This document shows positions 35,662 to 47,532 of a DNA stretch of 64,000 nt, one piece after another; position 1 is the stretch's first letter, and each line of letters starts with the position of its first letter. The stretch covers positions 310,001 to 374,000 of the forward strand of contig JAPYXD010000553.1 of assembly GCA_030998225.1 (NCBI GenBank), in the 5' to 3' direction. Below the pieces are notes generated by a model, which did no database searches, was not told where the DNA came from, and was given only the letters and a program-made list of their open reading frames with translations. The stretch comes from Diplolepis rosae. Its lineage: Eukaryota; Arthropoda; Insecta; Hymenoptera; Diplolepididae. The translations under genes were made by a program, and so were the position numbers.

Positions 35662-36448
35662 ATTAAAAGTTTCCTTATACTCACTACTATAAATAAAATC
35701 CTACGAAGTACTTTTTCCTACATTTAAAAATTTAATTTAATTTAAAATGTATTAATATAAATATTAATGTAATAAAAAATTTACGTTCTCGTTGGTGTTT
35801 TGTGATTAAAATTAATTTTTTTTTTGGCCTTTTGCTAAGACCAAATCTTAAAAAATGTTGATTTTATTTTTAAATGTTTAAAATTTGAATTAGGTCTACT
35901 ACACCTAATATGAAATTAATCTGCCATTTTATTTCCAAAATGGCAGGGTGGATAGGCCTGTGTATGGTATACATGGGAAACCACTGAAAAAAAACGCGCT
36001 GTAGCTCTACCTCCTGGGTGGTGTAGGAAACGGGCTAGCTACTCTTCAGATCTAAATTAGAAATAAAACTACTAATTCAATTCGTAAAGTTGTTTATTGC
36101 TATAGTAATTAGTAGCAAACTACTAACTACTTTGGTTGCCGAATGAAGTGTCTACTAATTCATTGTCAAAATCATATACTATATACTATATGGGTCATTT
36201 CATGGGAGATTTACAGTCAAAATTTTTTTTTCGACGAAACATTTTTTTTGCCTTTTTACTTCGAAAATAATCGACACGTATTTTTTTTCAATGTGATACT
36301 TGGAAATTTCGAGATATAATTTTTTTAAGTTTGGCACTCGGGAAATTTTTTTTTTTTCTAACAGCTCACTGTAAAAGCAGTATTGAATATAAAATGTAAC
36401 CCTTGCACTTCAAATGCGCGAAAAAGTACAAGCTTTCAAAAAAGTTAT
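35662..36448. other. AT-rich 3' flank, no recognised gene
   Basis: Low-complexity T-rich DNA near 36210-36360 resembles the terminal DNA of large TIR elements in style, but no matching opposite end was found. Confidence 0.4.
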
Positions 36449-37505
36449 AGCACACATTTCGTTGTTTTTTTCTAATAACAATATAGTACATTTTTATAAA
36501 CAATTGAATTTTTTTTTATTTGGAACAAATTTTTTTCCGATTTTCTTGTTTCTAAATCTTTGTTGAAGTTTTTTCAATATGCAGACAAAATTTTGGAATG
36601 GAAAAATGAAAACTGTAGGTGTAATTAATTTATAAAATCTGTCCCGCGCGTTGCAACGAGCGAGCTCGCACGCTGCAACTACGCTTAAGCTTGATTAGGC
36701 ATGCTCGGACTCGAAGCACGTGTGGCAGTGAATGCAGTGACCGCTGTTTTAGTTTTTTCTAAATGTTCTTCAAGTGTTCACCTATTTCAAATTAATACAG
36801 AAATGCCAAGCTCTCGATTTAAACATGTCTGCTGCAATCCGTTTAATAAAAAAATCATAGTGGAAAAAAGCAAAAAAAAATTTGCGTCGCGTATCGTCCT
36901 CGATACTTAAAAATTTGAAAATTTTCAAACCGGATGATGTTTTGTGTACACAATGCAGAATAGAAGCAAATGAACTGGAGATGGAAGATTTTTGTTGTAA
37001 GTACATTCAAAAATGTGCGTAGACTATTTCAAAACGTTATCATTAGTTATAATGATGAATTGATGAGTGAAGTTTTACGATAAAATTACTCTAAATTTTT
37101 TTTATTAAACGGATTGCAGCAGACATGTTTAAATCGAGAGCTTGGGATTTCTGTATTAATTTGAAATAGATCAACACTTGAGGAACATTCAGAGAAATCT
37201 AAAACAGCGGTCACTGCATTCACTGCCACACGTGCTTCGAGTCCGAGAATGCCTAATCAAGCTTAAGCGTAGTTGCAGCGTGCGAGCTCGTTCGTTGCAA
37301 CGCGCGGGACAGATTTTATAAATTAATTATACCTACAGTTTTCATTTTTCCATTCCAAAATTTTGTTTGCATATTGAAAAAACTTCAACAAAGATTTAGA
37401 AACAAAAAAATCAGAAAAAAATTAGTTCCAAATTAAAAAAAAAATCAATTGTTTATAAAAATGTACTATATTGTTATTAGAAAAAAAACCACGAAATGTG
37501 TGCTA
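36449..37505. repeat. Palindrome with ~405-bp arms and ~240-bp spacer
   Basis: The left arm 36449-36853 and right arm 37095-37505 are near reverse complements. Landmarks include GTCCCGCGCGTTGCAACGAG on the left and its mirror CTCGTTCGTTGCAACGCGCG on the right. The arms reach into coding sequence: both carry the start MPSSRFKHVCCNPFNK of an orphan-family first exon. The right arm ends exactly where the pseudogene at 37506-38400 is cut off. It may be a fold-back transposon or an inverted duplication of one element end. Confidence 0.88.
36803..36997 (+). pseudogene. First exon of the CCNPF-type orphan family
   Basis: From ATG at 36803 the frame gives MPSSRFKHVCCNPFNKKII, and after a shift in an A-run near 36880 continues LKNLKIFKPDDVLCTQCRIE to a GTAAGT donor at about 36998. 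The paired Cys (CC and CTQC) suggest a zinc cluster. The start lies inside the palindrome's left arm and the rest in its spacer. It resembles the N-terminus of the minus-strand pseudogene nearby (RRGYNPFSKENHKRD) but is a different copy. No downstream exon is present. Confidence 0.55.
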
Positions 37506-38395
37506 CACATAATCCTGTTCATAGCATCATGATAAGTCTTAATGGGGGAAAAATATTTGCAGGTTGGTTCTTTTAAATCTACAGCATCTAAAATTAGATT
37601 AACGTTTTCATGATGGACACAAACACAAACAGTATGCGTACCACTGGCTCCAGCGAGTATGCAATTTTCGGGGTCTAAGCTGAGAGAATTTCGATAAGCA
37701 AATTTTAACTGTAGGATGCTGAGCCTTAAAATTTGCATATAATTCAGAAAGATTGCACAGAATTAACTTTTTTTTTAACGTGCTCACGGGAGCCATCATC
37801 TCTTTTTACGGAAACGAAATCTTTCATACCAGGCATCATACAACTATTCTCATCATCAAGGTAAAATTTGTTGACCAAATTTTCAATCTCGGAATCTTAA
37901 GTGTCACCTTTTTTTAAATTAGGAGAAGTTGAAATACCATTCTCAGCTACTAATTTCTTAGCCTTTCTAGTTTGGCGTTCAGAAGCACCAAATTCTTTAG
38001 CCAATCTTCTGCGGCCCCAGGATTTCTGAGCAAGATTTAAAAGTAACACTTTTTCTGAATTTCAAATTTGGATGTCGAAGGATCGGCAAAGATATCGTCG
38101 TCTTCCATTAAAATATCATTCTCGAGAATAGGAGGTGAATTATCGTTGATCATTGAAGCATCTTCAATTGTTGGGTCAGTATGAGAATACAAAGAGGATA
38201 GCAATGCAAGTTGATAAATTTCTATGCTGCAATTTACACGCAGTTTCGCATCAATGAGTATACTGGGATACTTTTTTTGAAGAGTTGCAGAAATTGTTTT
38301 TAAACTGCACGGATCACGCTTGTGATTTTCCTTAGAAAAAGGATTATAACCACGACGACCCAAGCTGGTTCTTCTTGGCGTGATTGAAAATTAAC
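37506..38395 (-). pseudogene. Second orphan family member (HTH plus ILAGASGTHTVCVC motif), truncated
   Basis: Reading leftward, the presumed start codon is ACG (in a TPRRTSLGRRGYNPF context), so initiation may be lost. The frame gives an N-terminal cluster region, then after a shift near 38040 a helix-turn-helix-like WGRRRLAKEFGASERQTRKA. A TAA follows near 37897, then ILCNLSELYANFKAQHP. A further shift near 37675 precedes the family hallmark CILAGASGTHTVCVCVHHEN and a conserved MNRIMC, where the palindrome begins. I know similar proteins as multicopy uncharacterised genes of insects and cnidarians; function is unknown. The HTH suggests DNA binding, and repeated copies suggest a mobile origin (inference). 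Confidence 0.65.
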
Positions 38396-38649
38396 CAGAA
38401 GAAAAAGCTAAATTGAGGCACTGAATAACAATGCGAGTCCAACCACGGAAGGTGGGTAAGTGTCCAAAATATAGTATTCAAGTAATACTATGTCTATTTT
38501 GAATAATGAGAAAAGTAAATGAGAATAATTAATATATGGGAAAGTACAAACCTGCAGTATTATGACGTCGAAATAAGCCGAAGCTAAATCGCATAAAAGC
38601 AATTTCTGCAGGAAAGCTGTGGCTAAACTGTGGGTAAGTAAGTGGTTTA

Positions 38650-39444
38650 CGTCTAGCTAGTGATGAGCATGACGTTGCTCCTGAGACAGTGCGAAATATT
38701 TTAAAAAGCATTAATTTCCATCCTTACAAAGCCCATCTGGTACAAGAGCTCAATGAAGACGATCCTCATCGTCGGGTTGAATTTTGTGAAATTATGATGG
38801 ACAGAATTGATAGAGATCCTCTTTTCTTGTACAATACAGTATTTTCAGATGAAGCTACTTTCACTTTAAAAGGTGAAGTTAACAGGCGAAATTGTAGATA
38901 TTGGTCCGACACAAATCCTGATTGGATGTTGGAGAGTCACACACAATATCCACAAAAGATTAATGTTTGGGCCGGTATCTAGAATGATACATTGATAGGC
39001 CCTTTCTTCATCGATGGTAATCTCCATGCCCGTGCATATGAAGAGCTTCTCAGAAACCAAATTGTACCAAGAATAAGAGAGATTACAGGCGATAAGTTTC
39101 AAAATATTTGGTTCCAGCAGGACGGTGCAGCGGCTCATTACGGTAGGGAGGTTCGAGCATATTTGGATACTCAGTTCCCTCATAGGTGGATTGGAAGAAG
39201 GGCTGAAATCGCGTGGCCAGCTACATCTCCTGATCTGACGCCTCTCGACTATTTTCTTTGGGGTTATTTAAAGAGCAAAGTATACTCAACGCAACCCCAA
39301 AGCTTAGACGAATTGCAGAATCGGATTCTGCAGGAGGCTACTTTGATTGATAGGGAGGTGATTCGTAATGCTGTAACTCAATTTTACAATCGCATAGCGT
39401 TTTGTCAAGAAGCTCAAGGTTTTCAGTTCGAACATCTTCACTGA
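38650..39444 (+). pseudogene. DD41D mariner-like transposase, one in-frame stop, 5' end decayed
   Basis: From about 38665 the frame reads DEHDVAPETVRNILKSINFH, the end of the DNA-binding part, then the first Asp in YNTVFSDEATFTLKGE. An in-frame TAG at 38980-38982 follows. The same frame then continues with WFQQDGAAAHYG and SPDLTPLDYFLWGYLKSKVY, ending at TGA 39444. There are 41 residues between the second and third Asp. All three catalytic residues are present. Sequence identity to the copies at 1.3 and 5.2 kb is clearly lower, so it is a separate lineage. The N-terminal HTH before 38650 is not readable and termini were not found. Confidence 0.85.
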
Positions 39445-39984
39445 GGCGTGAGAGGCAAGGGGACTCACGCTAATCAAGCACCCCAAAGGGAACAGAATTT
39501 ACTACACCCACGTCGTTGTTCCTGGGAAATGCTAAACGTAAACGTAAACTGCTTGGAAAAAACCTTGAGAAAACCTTGAAGATCATCACCAAGATCAATA
39601 CAGAGCTCACCAATGAATTTCTCGTTGAAATTTATTTCAGGAATTACACTGACCTCTTAGAAAACTTTGTTAATTTCAAATAACCTTTAACTGACCTGGA
39701 ACGTTACAATTGACCTCATGCAATAGAGGTTGACCGGCCCTGACAAGAGTGAACTAGTAAGTCGCGACGCCGGCAAAATTGTCGACCTGCCCCACGAATT
39801 AATTGCTTTACCCAATCGCAAACTCGGAAGTAGGTCACATGTCACATCTGTAATGGAAAACTAGGCAACCAAGGCCTAGTACAATAAATAATCGATATCA
39901 GCGAATATTCGTGCTAACACGCGGTTCTTATCAATGCGACGAACAAAGCGTGTGGTAGGTTGGCACGTTTTTATATTGTGTCCC
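39445..39984. other. No recognised gene
   Basis: This is flanking DNA between the DD41D transposase and the palindrome. No domain, RNA gene or terminal repeat could be supported. Confidence 0.45.
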
Positions 39985-41222
39985 ATTGAGGAATTATATT
40001 CAATAAGGCGACAGGCGCTCGAAAACCTGTAAAAGTATTGTCCGCCACGTGATGTCATAGTCAAAAATTGAAAATCGAAATTCGAAAAAACCAAAAACAT
40101 GGTTTTATAGCTCGTGAAAAATGAATGTTAGTTTCCCCTTACAGTTTTTTTATAACGTTGCAAATTGTCGAGTAAATTAATAAAAAGGGTGTTGGTTTTA
40201 AAGCATAGAAACCATGTTTTATTTCAATCCACTCGCTTCGAAAAATTCATTAATTAACGGATTGCGAAATTTTTGTTTGCGTTCTACTCGTGAATCTCTG
40301 TCGGAGGCGACAGTGCTTGCAAAAAAATTTATTGTTCATTGTTAAATGGTTTATTTTTAATCCGGAGAAAAAACCATGTTTTTCGAGCTTCGGACCGAAA
40401 AAGTGATCGAGGAAGTTTGAGCTACAGTAAACTTCCCGCGAACAAGTTGATCATTTGTATATGGAGCAACTTTTTGGAAAATATCAACTCAATTGAACAA
40501 TTACTTTCGAAAATACAACGAGTTGAACGCAAATGCGAATTAGGTTTTGACGCGATTTTACCGGTTTTGTTACGAGCAATGCAGGCGCGCCGATGAGTAG
40601 AAGCGAAGGAAGATAGAGAAAGAGAGTAGGAGTGGCATGTTATGAAAATGAGCGTCAAAACCTAATTCGCATTTGCGTTCAACTCGTTGTATTTTCGAAA
40701 GTAATTGTTCAATCGAGTTGATATTTTCCAAAAAGTTGCTCCATATACTAATGATCAACTTGTTCGCGGGAAGTTTACTGTATCTCAAACTTCCTCGATC
40801 ACTTTTTCGGTCCGAAGCTCAAAAAACATAGTTTTTTCTTCTGATTAAAAAAAACCATTTAACAAAGAACAAAAAAATTTTTTGCAAGGACTGTCGCCGC
40901 CGCCAGAGATTCAGGAGTAGAACGCAAACAAAAATTTCGCAATCCGTTAATTAATGAATTTTTCGAGGCGAGTGGATTGAAATAAAACATGGTTTCTATG
41001 CTTTAAAACCAACACCCTTTTTATTAATTTACTCGACAATTTGCAACGTTATAAAAAAACTGTAAGGGGAAACTAACATTCATTTTTCACGAGCTATAAA
41101 ACCATGTTTTTGGTTTTTTCGAATTTCGATTTTCAATTTTTGACTATGACATCACGTGGCGGACAATACTTTTACAGGTTTTCGAGCGCCTGTCGCCTTA
41201 TTGAATATAACTCCTCAATTGT
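39985..41222. repeat. Large palindrome with ~570-bp arms and 98-bp spacer
   Basis: The left arm 39985-40553 and right arm 40652-41222 are near-perfect reverse complements. Mirror landmarks are GCGACAGGCGCTCGAAAACC near 40008 and its complement near 41200, and GTTGAACGCAAATGCGAATT near 40522 against its complement near 40675. The 98-bp spacer includes GGCGCGCC. Open frames inside are mirror images of one another and look accidental. It ends 18 bp before the element at 41241. It may be a fold-back transposon; no duplication was identified. Confidence 0.9.
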
Positions 41223-41240
41223 TTTATTGAACATAATTTT

Positions 41241-41745
41241 AGTCCAGGAGCTGGGTAGGGTCCCGTATGCATTAAAGAGCTAAAGGATAAAAACTATGTA
41301 GTCTTATGTATTTTGACCCGCTGAATCCAATGGTACCGGTTAATTTTGCGATAAGTGCCTAGGTTTTGTTTAAAACGCAATTGTTTAAACAATTATGAAA
41401 AAATGATTTTTTTCAATGGGACAAATTTTTTTTAGATAATTTGAGGCATTTTAAGAAGAAATGGTCCCTTGTCATTTTTTTGTAAAATGCATATTTAAAA
41501 AGTTATGAATTTTCAAAGTTCAAAATTTGACGATTTTTTGCAACTTTGAATATTAATAATTTTCGATCTATTGAATATTTTAAAAAAAATAAAGAATCAA
41601 CTTATTCTTTAAGTCTTCCTCTACCTATTAACCATAAGGAATGTCGGATTAACCAGTGGGAAGCCGTTGTTATTGATATTTACAAATAGCGTTTTTTGGC
41701 GCGCGACAGCGCAGCGGCGGCGCGGTGTGTGTGACTTGCTTGTCG
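41241..41745. repeat. Left terminal inverted repeat of the 6.8-kb element
   Basis: About 505 bp, matching 47533-48037 in reverse complement. The outer part is AT-rich; the inner 40 bases switch to a CpG-rich GGCGCGCGACAGCGCAGCGG stretch. Similarity fades after GTGTGTGTGACT. Confidence 0.9.
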
Positions 41746-41950
41746 CTCGCAAGTCCAATCATCAGTCTTCAAGTTACGCGATTCATCTGGGCTTATTACA
41801 ATTGATAAAACATTCTTTACCTCTTATCGTTCATCAGTTTTTATTGATATACTTTCAACAGTTTTATTGCTTTAATATTAATAACAAATACAAATCTCAA
41901 ATGCATTTATATCACAGAATAAAAAAAACGAAAATATTTTTTTCATCTTT

Positions 41951-44900
41951 CTAGTCCTTAGTACCATTGTACTTATTTTTACATGTGTCATTTTTCTGAC
42001 ATAAACAAAATGAAATACATGGCACTTGAGCTGCTAAACAACAACATGATGAAGCTCGTGAGCAAGTTGTACAACGACAGCTTGGTACAAATTCATCTGC
42101 CGGAGGTAATAAAATGTAAATTTTCTGTGGTAACAACACATTATCCACCATAGAGTATCCATATTGCAAAGGATCTAATGTTTCTGCATTTGGGTTTAGA
42201 CAGTTAACTTGTTGGTAAGTTACATAATATGCTCGATAGATATGTAAAGCTGTGGATGCCGAAGTAGGCGGCAATTTCTCGAGATCACATTTCGCTGTAC
42301 TCCAATGGTATATTTGATACCGGAGTTCATTAAAATTTTTGCATTTTGTGCTTTTGTGAAAAACATTAACCAAATATTCTTCAGCTGTTTCTTTGCAGCT
42401 GTGCAAAGCAGCAGCTGACGAACCTGAAAGTATTATCAATTATCAAACTAATGTATTAATTAATTTTTTTATCAGTTGATATACTCACTTCGACCAAAAT
42501 CAAGAAGATATTTGTGTGGTTCTGCTCTTATTGCACCAGGTTTAGTTCCTAATTTACTAGTATAATCGGAACCAGTCAAATGATGAGCAGCTATGATTGA
42601 TTGGCATTTTTTTGGTCCCAATAAATTGGCCAATTTATGAACAGGTAAATCTCGAGTTGTAGTTGCCACGCCTATTCTCATCCACAATTCCTGAAAAATT
42701 AATTGATGTGATTCTTGTACTTTTTATTATATTTTTTTATTATTTGAGAATAATATATTTATTTATAATGTAATACCTGCAAACCGTTTGACGAAAAATC
42801 CTTCCAAAAATTGAGAAGTAATGTCAAAACGTCTGTGTCGCATGACAAAAACTAAAATTTTTTCAGCTTTCTCGATACTGCAATTATTTACATGTAAAAT
42901 AATTTTTGTGTCTGCTTCTTCAATATCAAATCTTTGTAGCATTGACATCGCAGGGTCATTTTTAAGATGAGATAACGTGGAAATGCTTTCGAGTGATTGC
43001 AATGTACTAAAAACTATTTCTACTCCTGGCCACTTGCTATTGCAATTTATTAGAATATAATTTCGCAAAAATACTTGGAGCATTTGTTTATTTTTTTGAG
43101 ATGGCCAAAACTTTTCTTCTTGATTTGGTAATGGCGTATCAGACTTAATGTTGGCCAATGGAATAGATCCGTCTTTGGAGCGATGAAGTCGCGTCGATGC
43201 TTTTGGAGAATTTTCAAAGTAGTCATCGAATATAAAATCTATACGGTCAACATCATATGCAGAAATACTTGAATTAATATATGTACAAAATGCCTCGGCG
43301 AAATTTGAGAATGTTTTTAAATTTTTGAAAGACACCTTACGACAGTAAAGCATAACGTCGACAATGACACTTAGCTTAGTATGATTTCCAATTTTATAAT
43401 CGCTATCAAGATTTAGTTTACTGACAAGTTCAAGAGTATTAGTTAAGTCAGATTTATCTGTAACTTTTGTTATGAGTCCCTCTTCGTCGAATAGTACATT
43501 TACAGGTGTGATATCATAGCCCAATAACTTTTTAATATCGTAATTTCTCTCTCTTGCAATATCTATTATTCGATGCGATTGGTGCACTGAATCTAATTTT
43601 TGAGAGGCTTTTTTTTTAACTGCTTCTGTGTAAGTTGTTTTAAAACTAGGCAGTTTAGTTTGGTGAATCGTATCTGATAGTGGCACTTCTTTTTTTACAA
43701 TCCTTTTTTGTCGAAATTCGTTAAACTTAGCACAGCCGATTTCAAACACATTGAGGAGCTTTTCTGCTGCTTTTTCATCGACTAATTGTCCTCCTACAAG
43801 ATCTTGAAGGGGCATAACACCATCTTGAAACGGATTAATTCTCGCTAAGAAATATTTCACTAATTTGCTGACAGACTCTTCAAAAAATTCTGTAGTAGAT
43901 GTATTGAGTTCATGATGGACTGCCAGATCGTCGTTGTCATTTTGTAAACCAAGTATTTCACGATAAAAACTGCTGATTCCTATCATTTCGTGAAAAATCA
44001 GATTCCACACCGTGACTGCATCTTTTTTCTTCGTAAGACCTTTAACGCCTTCTGGGCCTTTAGCTGGCTTATTAATTCCCGACTCTAATGACTGATCTAT
44101 TGCTATTGACGAGAATGGCCTATCTGTCAGCTTCACCGTAAATGCTCCCATAATAAATTGATTGTATACTTGTGGCATATCCCTTTCGAGATTTAAACAA
44201 TCTTCTAAATGAATTGGACCAAAACGTGAATAGTGAATTCTATCAGTAACATGAAATATAGGCTGTTGCTTCTTGAGTGAATCTACGTACATATTCCAAT
44301 TGCCAGTTCTAATTGATTTATGTTTATTGTGTACAATTCCAATCATAATTAGGACATTATTAAAGTATCTGAACATTGGTGACTCATTAGACCTTATTGC
44401 TACGAATTTTTCGAAATCATTTATCAAAGCCTGTGAGCGCTCCGTAAAAATTTCCAATAATTTTTTTGCTTCATCTACACTTTCCTCGGATATTGCATTT
44501 TTTAAATCTTCGAGAATTTCTAATTCATTCTTATATTTTTGAAGTCTTTCCAGTGTGAAAAATGCTTTCAATTGTAAGCGCGTGAGAGCTTCATTGATTA
44601 TAAAATATAATTTAGTTGATCTATCGTAATGATCTCCTCGTAAGGCTTGCTCAGCCACGTGCTTACCAAATATATTAGTCTCTATCAATATTTCTAGTAT
44701 ACCACAATCAGTCAAATATTTGCCAATGCAATCGTACGAAATGTTTTCGTCATGAAAATCTCCTAACATTATAAAAAGTTGTTTCATTTCTTCATCTCTC
44801 ATGAATTTCATCGGGCGGGCAAGTTTGTAGACACCTTCGTCGCAAACTACAGGTAAATATTGTTGATCGAGTTGCTCCAATATTTCTTTAAAATTACACA

Positions 44901-47080
44901 AAGCCGTATAAACAGTATCGTGCTGAGTAACTGGATGAGGTAATACAGGTAAAAATCCCATCTGTGAACAAGGTCGCGTATCTTCTTGAGTAAGCGAATG
45001 GAAGGCAGACCAAGATGGAATTTCTTGCTCTTTGATGTCGCATAGCGACAATTTACATTCTGCGTCATCACTAATATTCATTCTGCATAGAAGCCATGCT
45101 AGATCTTCAGGTAATATTGTACGACAGTACGAATCCACTGTGACAAGATCTTCTTCAGTTGAAGCTACGAAACTTTCTGGCAAGGTAATGCGCTTTGGAA
45201 TTTTGCCAAAATCTTTTTTCATTTGACATTTCAATTGCTTGACTAAAGATCTCGATTGATGATCATCGGCATTAGCAATATTAGGTTTTCTAAAATTTGT
45301 TGATAGAGTTTTTTTTTGAACTACAACCGAAACCGTGTCATGGCACTCTTCCTTACCAGAAACAGAGTAACTTCGATGGTCAAAATTATCAAATGCCGCG
45401 ACGGTAAAATTTTTCGGATCAAAGTGACACGGTAAAGGTGTGATAGTTTCTGCTGATTTTGCTGCAAAAGAAGCTAAACCTGTTTTGTACCGTTCAATTT
45501 CTGTGTATGATATCGACAATCCAATATGATTAAGCTGGTTTATGACATTTTTACTTCGTGTTTCGCTATGAATGGATAACCCAGTGGAAACTTGCAACGG
45601 AGTACGTTTACGTCCATCATTCAGAATATAATACAATGTTTGCATAATACATTTGATTTTTAAAACTTTCAAATCAAGCTTCTTCTTTTATTAGGTTTAT
45701 CATTTTTCAATCTCAAAGCATCAATATTGAAAAAAGCACTAAAAAATTCAACGAATGCTGGGGGAATTTCAAAGTTATACCAAGATGTTCTAAGATCGTT
45801 CTCGTCACAGTATTTATCTTTCAATTCAAAGTCAATTTTTTTCAATGACGTACGTAATTCTGTAGCAGATTGTTTCATAATAGACGTTCGGTCTGACCTA
45901 ATAACGTCCGCCATTTCTGACTTCGTCATTTTCGCACAAAAAACCATTGCCGATCGATTTTTTTGTTTTGGATAAGAGAAACCTATATTTTCACCAAAGT
46001 GGTCAATAAGAACATTTTTCACGAAACGATTATCAAAGCCATCTCCTAATCGATATTTGGTTTTTATCGTTTCTGTCAAAGAACTCAATTCAAAAGCTTC
46101 TCCCGCCAATAATCTAAATTCAATGGACTCTATAAACTCTTTAGTTAACTTTAATTTATCACTAATAATTTCCTTTTCGTAAATGTCTACGTTATTTTCA
46201 GTGCGCGCATCTGGACTAGTATGAGTACCACTTTCATTTTTAAGATGTTTATTATACTTATTTTTATATTCAAGTAGGCAAGCAGCATGATAATAAACAC
46301 CATCATGAAGAATAGAATCGATGGATTGCAAATGGGCAGTTCTACAAAATGTTTCATCTTGTAACTTTTGTGTCATTGTCAAAAATTCTTGTGCTTTTTC
46401 CGGCAATTCAATTCGACTTTTTTTTACATCTGATTTGAAACTAATATGGCCACAGTAAGTACAATTAATTTTGGTTTGATCTTGAATTTCCGCGGGCCTT
46501 TTAAGAGATTTCTGAGATCTTAGCCTATTATTATTTGAATGTGTAATATGATCTTCAATAATTTGCTCTGCTTTTTCGATAGCATCATCCTGATTTTCAT
46601 TATTCTTTTCCGAATCAGCATTAGAAATAGTTACATACTTTATGTAACAAGAGTAAGTCTTGTGATACAAAAAATTTTCTGAAATGTATAATACGACTAG
46701 TTATTTTTGTTAGTTTATTCATAACATGAAATTCATAATAAAAAATAAAATCTCTAAGATAATTAATCAAATCATTTTTCTTTGAATAATTCGACTCGAA
46801 TGCACATTAAATTTCAATGCAGAAAAACATTAAAAGTGAACTTTTATTTATATAAATAACTAGTGAATAAATAAAAACGAAAACGTGCAATATATTTACC
46901 ACGATTTGGGAATGACAGAATACGAGCATAGACAGCATCTTTTTTTCGTACAGCTGCAGCCCAAACATTTTGTCGACCTGTCGGCCCACCTACGAGTTTG
47001 CCGGCACCGCTTCCACATATTACACAATTATCTAATTCACACACTGTTCTATCAGATAATTGAACTGATTTGGTTTCCAT
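41951..47080 (-). CDS. Large zinc-cluster protein with XPG/PIN-nuclease-like motifs, four exons
   Basis: Proposed exons: 47080-46900, 46678-42777, 42690-42489 and 42423-41951, all with GT...AG introns and consistent phases, about 1585 residues. The N-terminus has CELDNCVICGSG; a second cluster is CTYCGHISF. The middle is long and unannotated (VAAFDNFDHRSYS, then HDTVYTALCNFKEILEQLDQ). Toward the C-terminus come acidic motifs EEADTKIILHV, CDTDVLTLLL and HHLTGSDYTSKL, in the order and style of XPG/FEN/PIN-type nucleases. A Cys-rich end (CRCTTCSRASSCCC) closes it. Two one-base shifts in homopolymers (near 45671, and near 42850 just before CDTD) interrupt the frame and cancel in length. I recognise this as a multicopy uncharacterised animal family. 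Nuclease function is inference. Confidence 0.78.
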
Positions 47081-47532
47081 ACTATCACTAAAAGCTTAAT
47101 ACTACAATAAAACTCCGCAAAGACATGCTGCTCGGTTGAGTTCGACGTCTATAGTGGTAAAACAAACTTGTTAAAACAAGCGACAAGCTCAGCGTTGAAA
47201 AAACGTAAACAAGTTGATTCTTGTCAATGCGGTTAAAATGAAGATTGCCGCGAAAATATTTGAAAATTCAAATATAATCTTATTATATAATACAGCATAT
47301 TATATTATAAAAAATATATATGGTAAAATATCAAATTGAGTATCACGTAATATATTACGTTTTCATCATTATTTATGTGTTTAACAAACTTGACGTCCAG
47401 ATTGGCCGGACGTATAAAATATAACATTTTTATCAATAAGTGTAATAATTATTTTGTAAAAAATGTTTTGTTGAATACCAAAATCTGAGGGAATGGCATA
47501 TTCAGCTAGTGGGTTCGCCAGCACGAGCTCGA
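47081..47532. promoter_or_regulatory. Probable 5' region of the nuclease-like gene
   Basis: This is the only DNA between the start codon and the right inverted repeat, so a promoter should lie here or within the repeat. A TATATTATAAAAAATATATA stretch is near 47298-47325, and a CpG-rich block lies just inside the repeat. No specific start site can be fixed. Confidence 0.3.

Noticed and set aside
35382..35684. Minus-strand Ser/Ala-rich 100-codon frame
   Set aside because: Shadow of the Lys/Ala-rich tail of the THAP transposase on the other strand.
40339..40788. Three overlapping open frames sharing ANKLIICIWSNFLENINSIE-type sequence
   Set aside because: They lie in mirror positions of the large palindrome; the same DNA is simply read twice.
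41951..47080. Long 969-codon frame as a conserved single-copy host gene
   Set aside because: The gene sits exactly between long identical inverted repeats with probable target duplications, so an element-borne gene explains the layout better.
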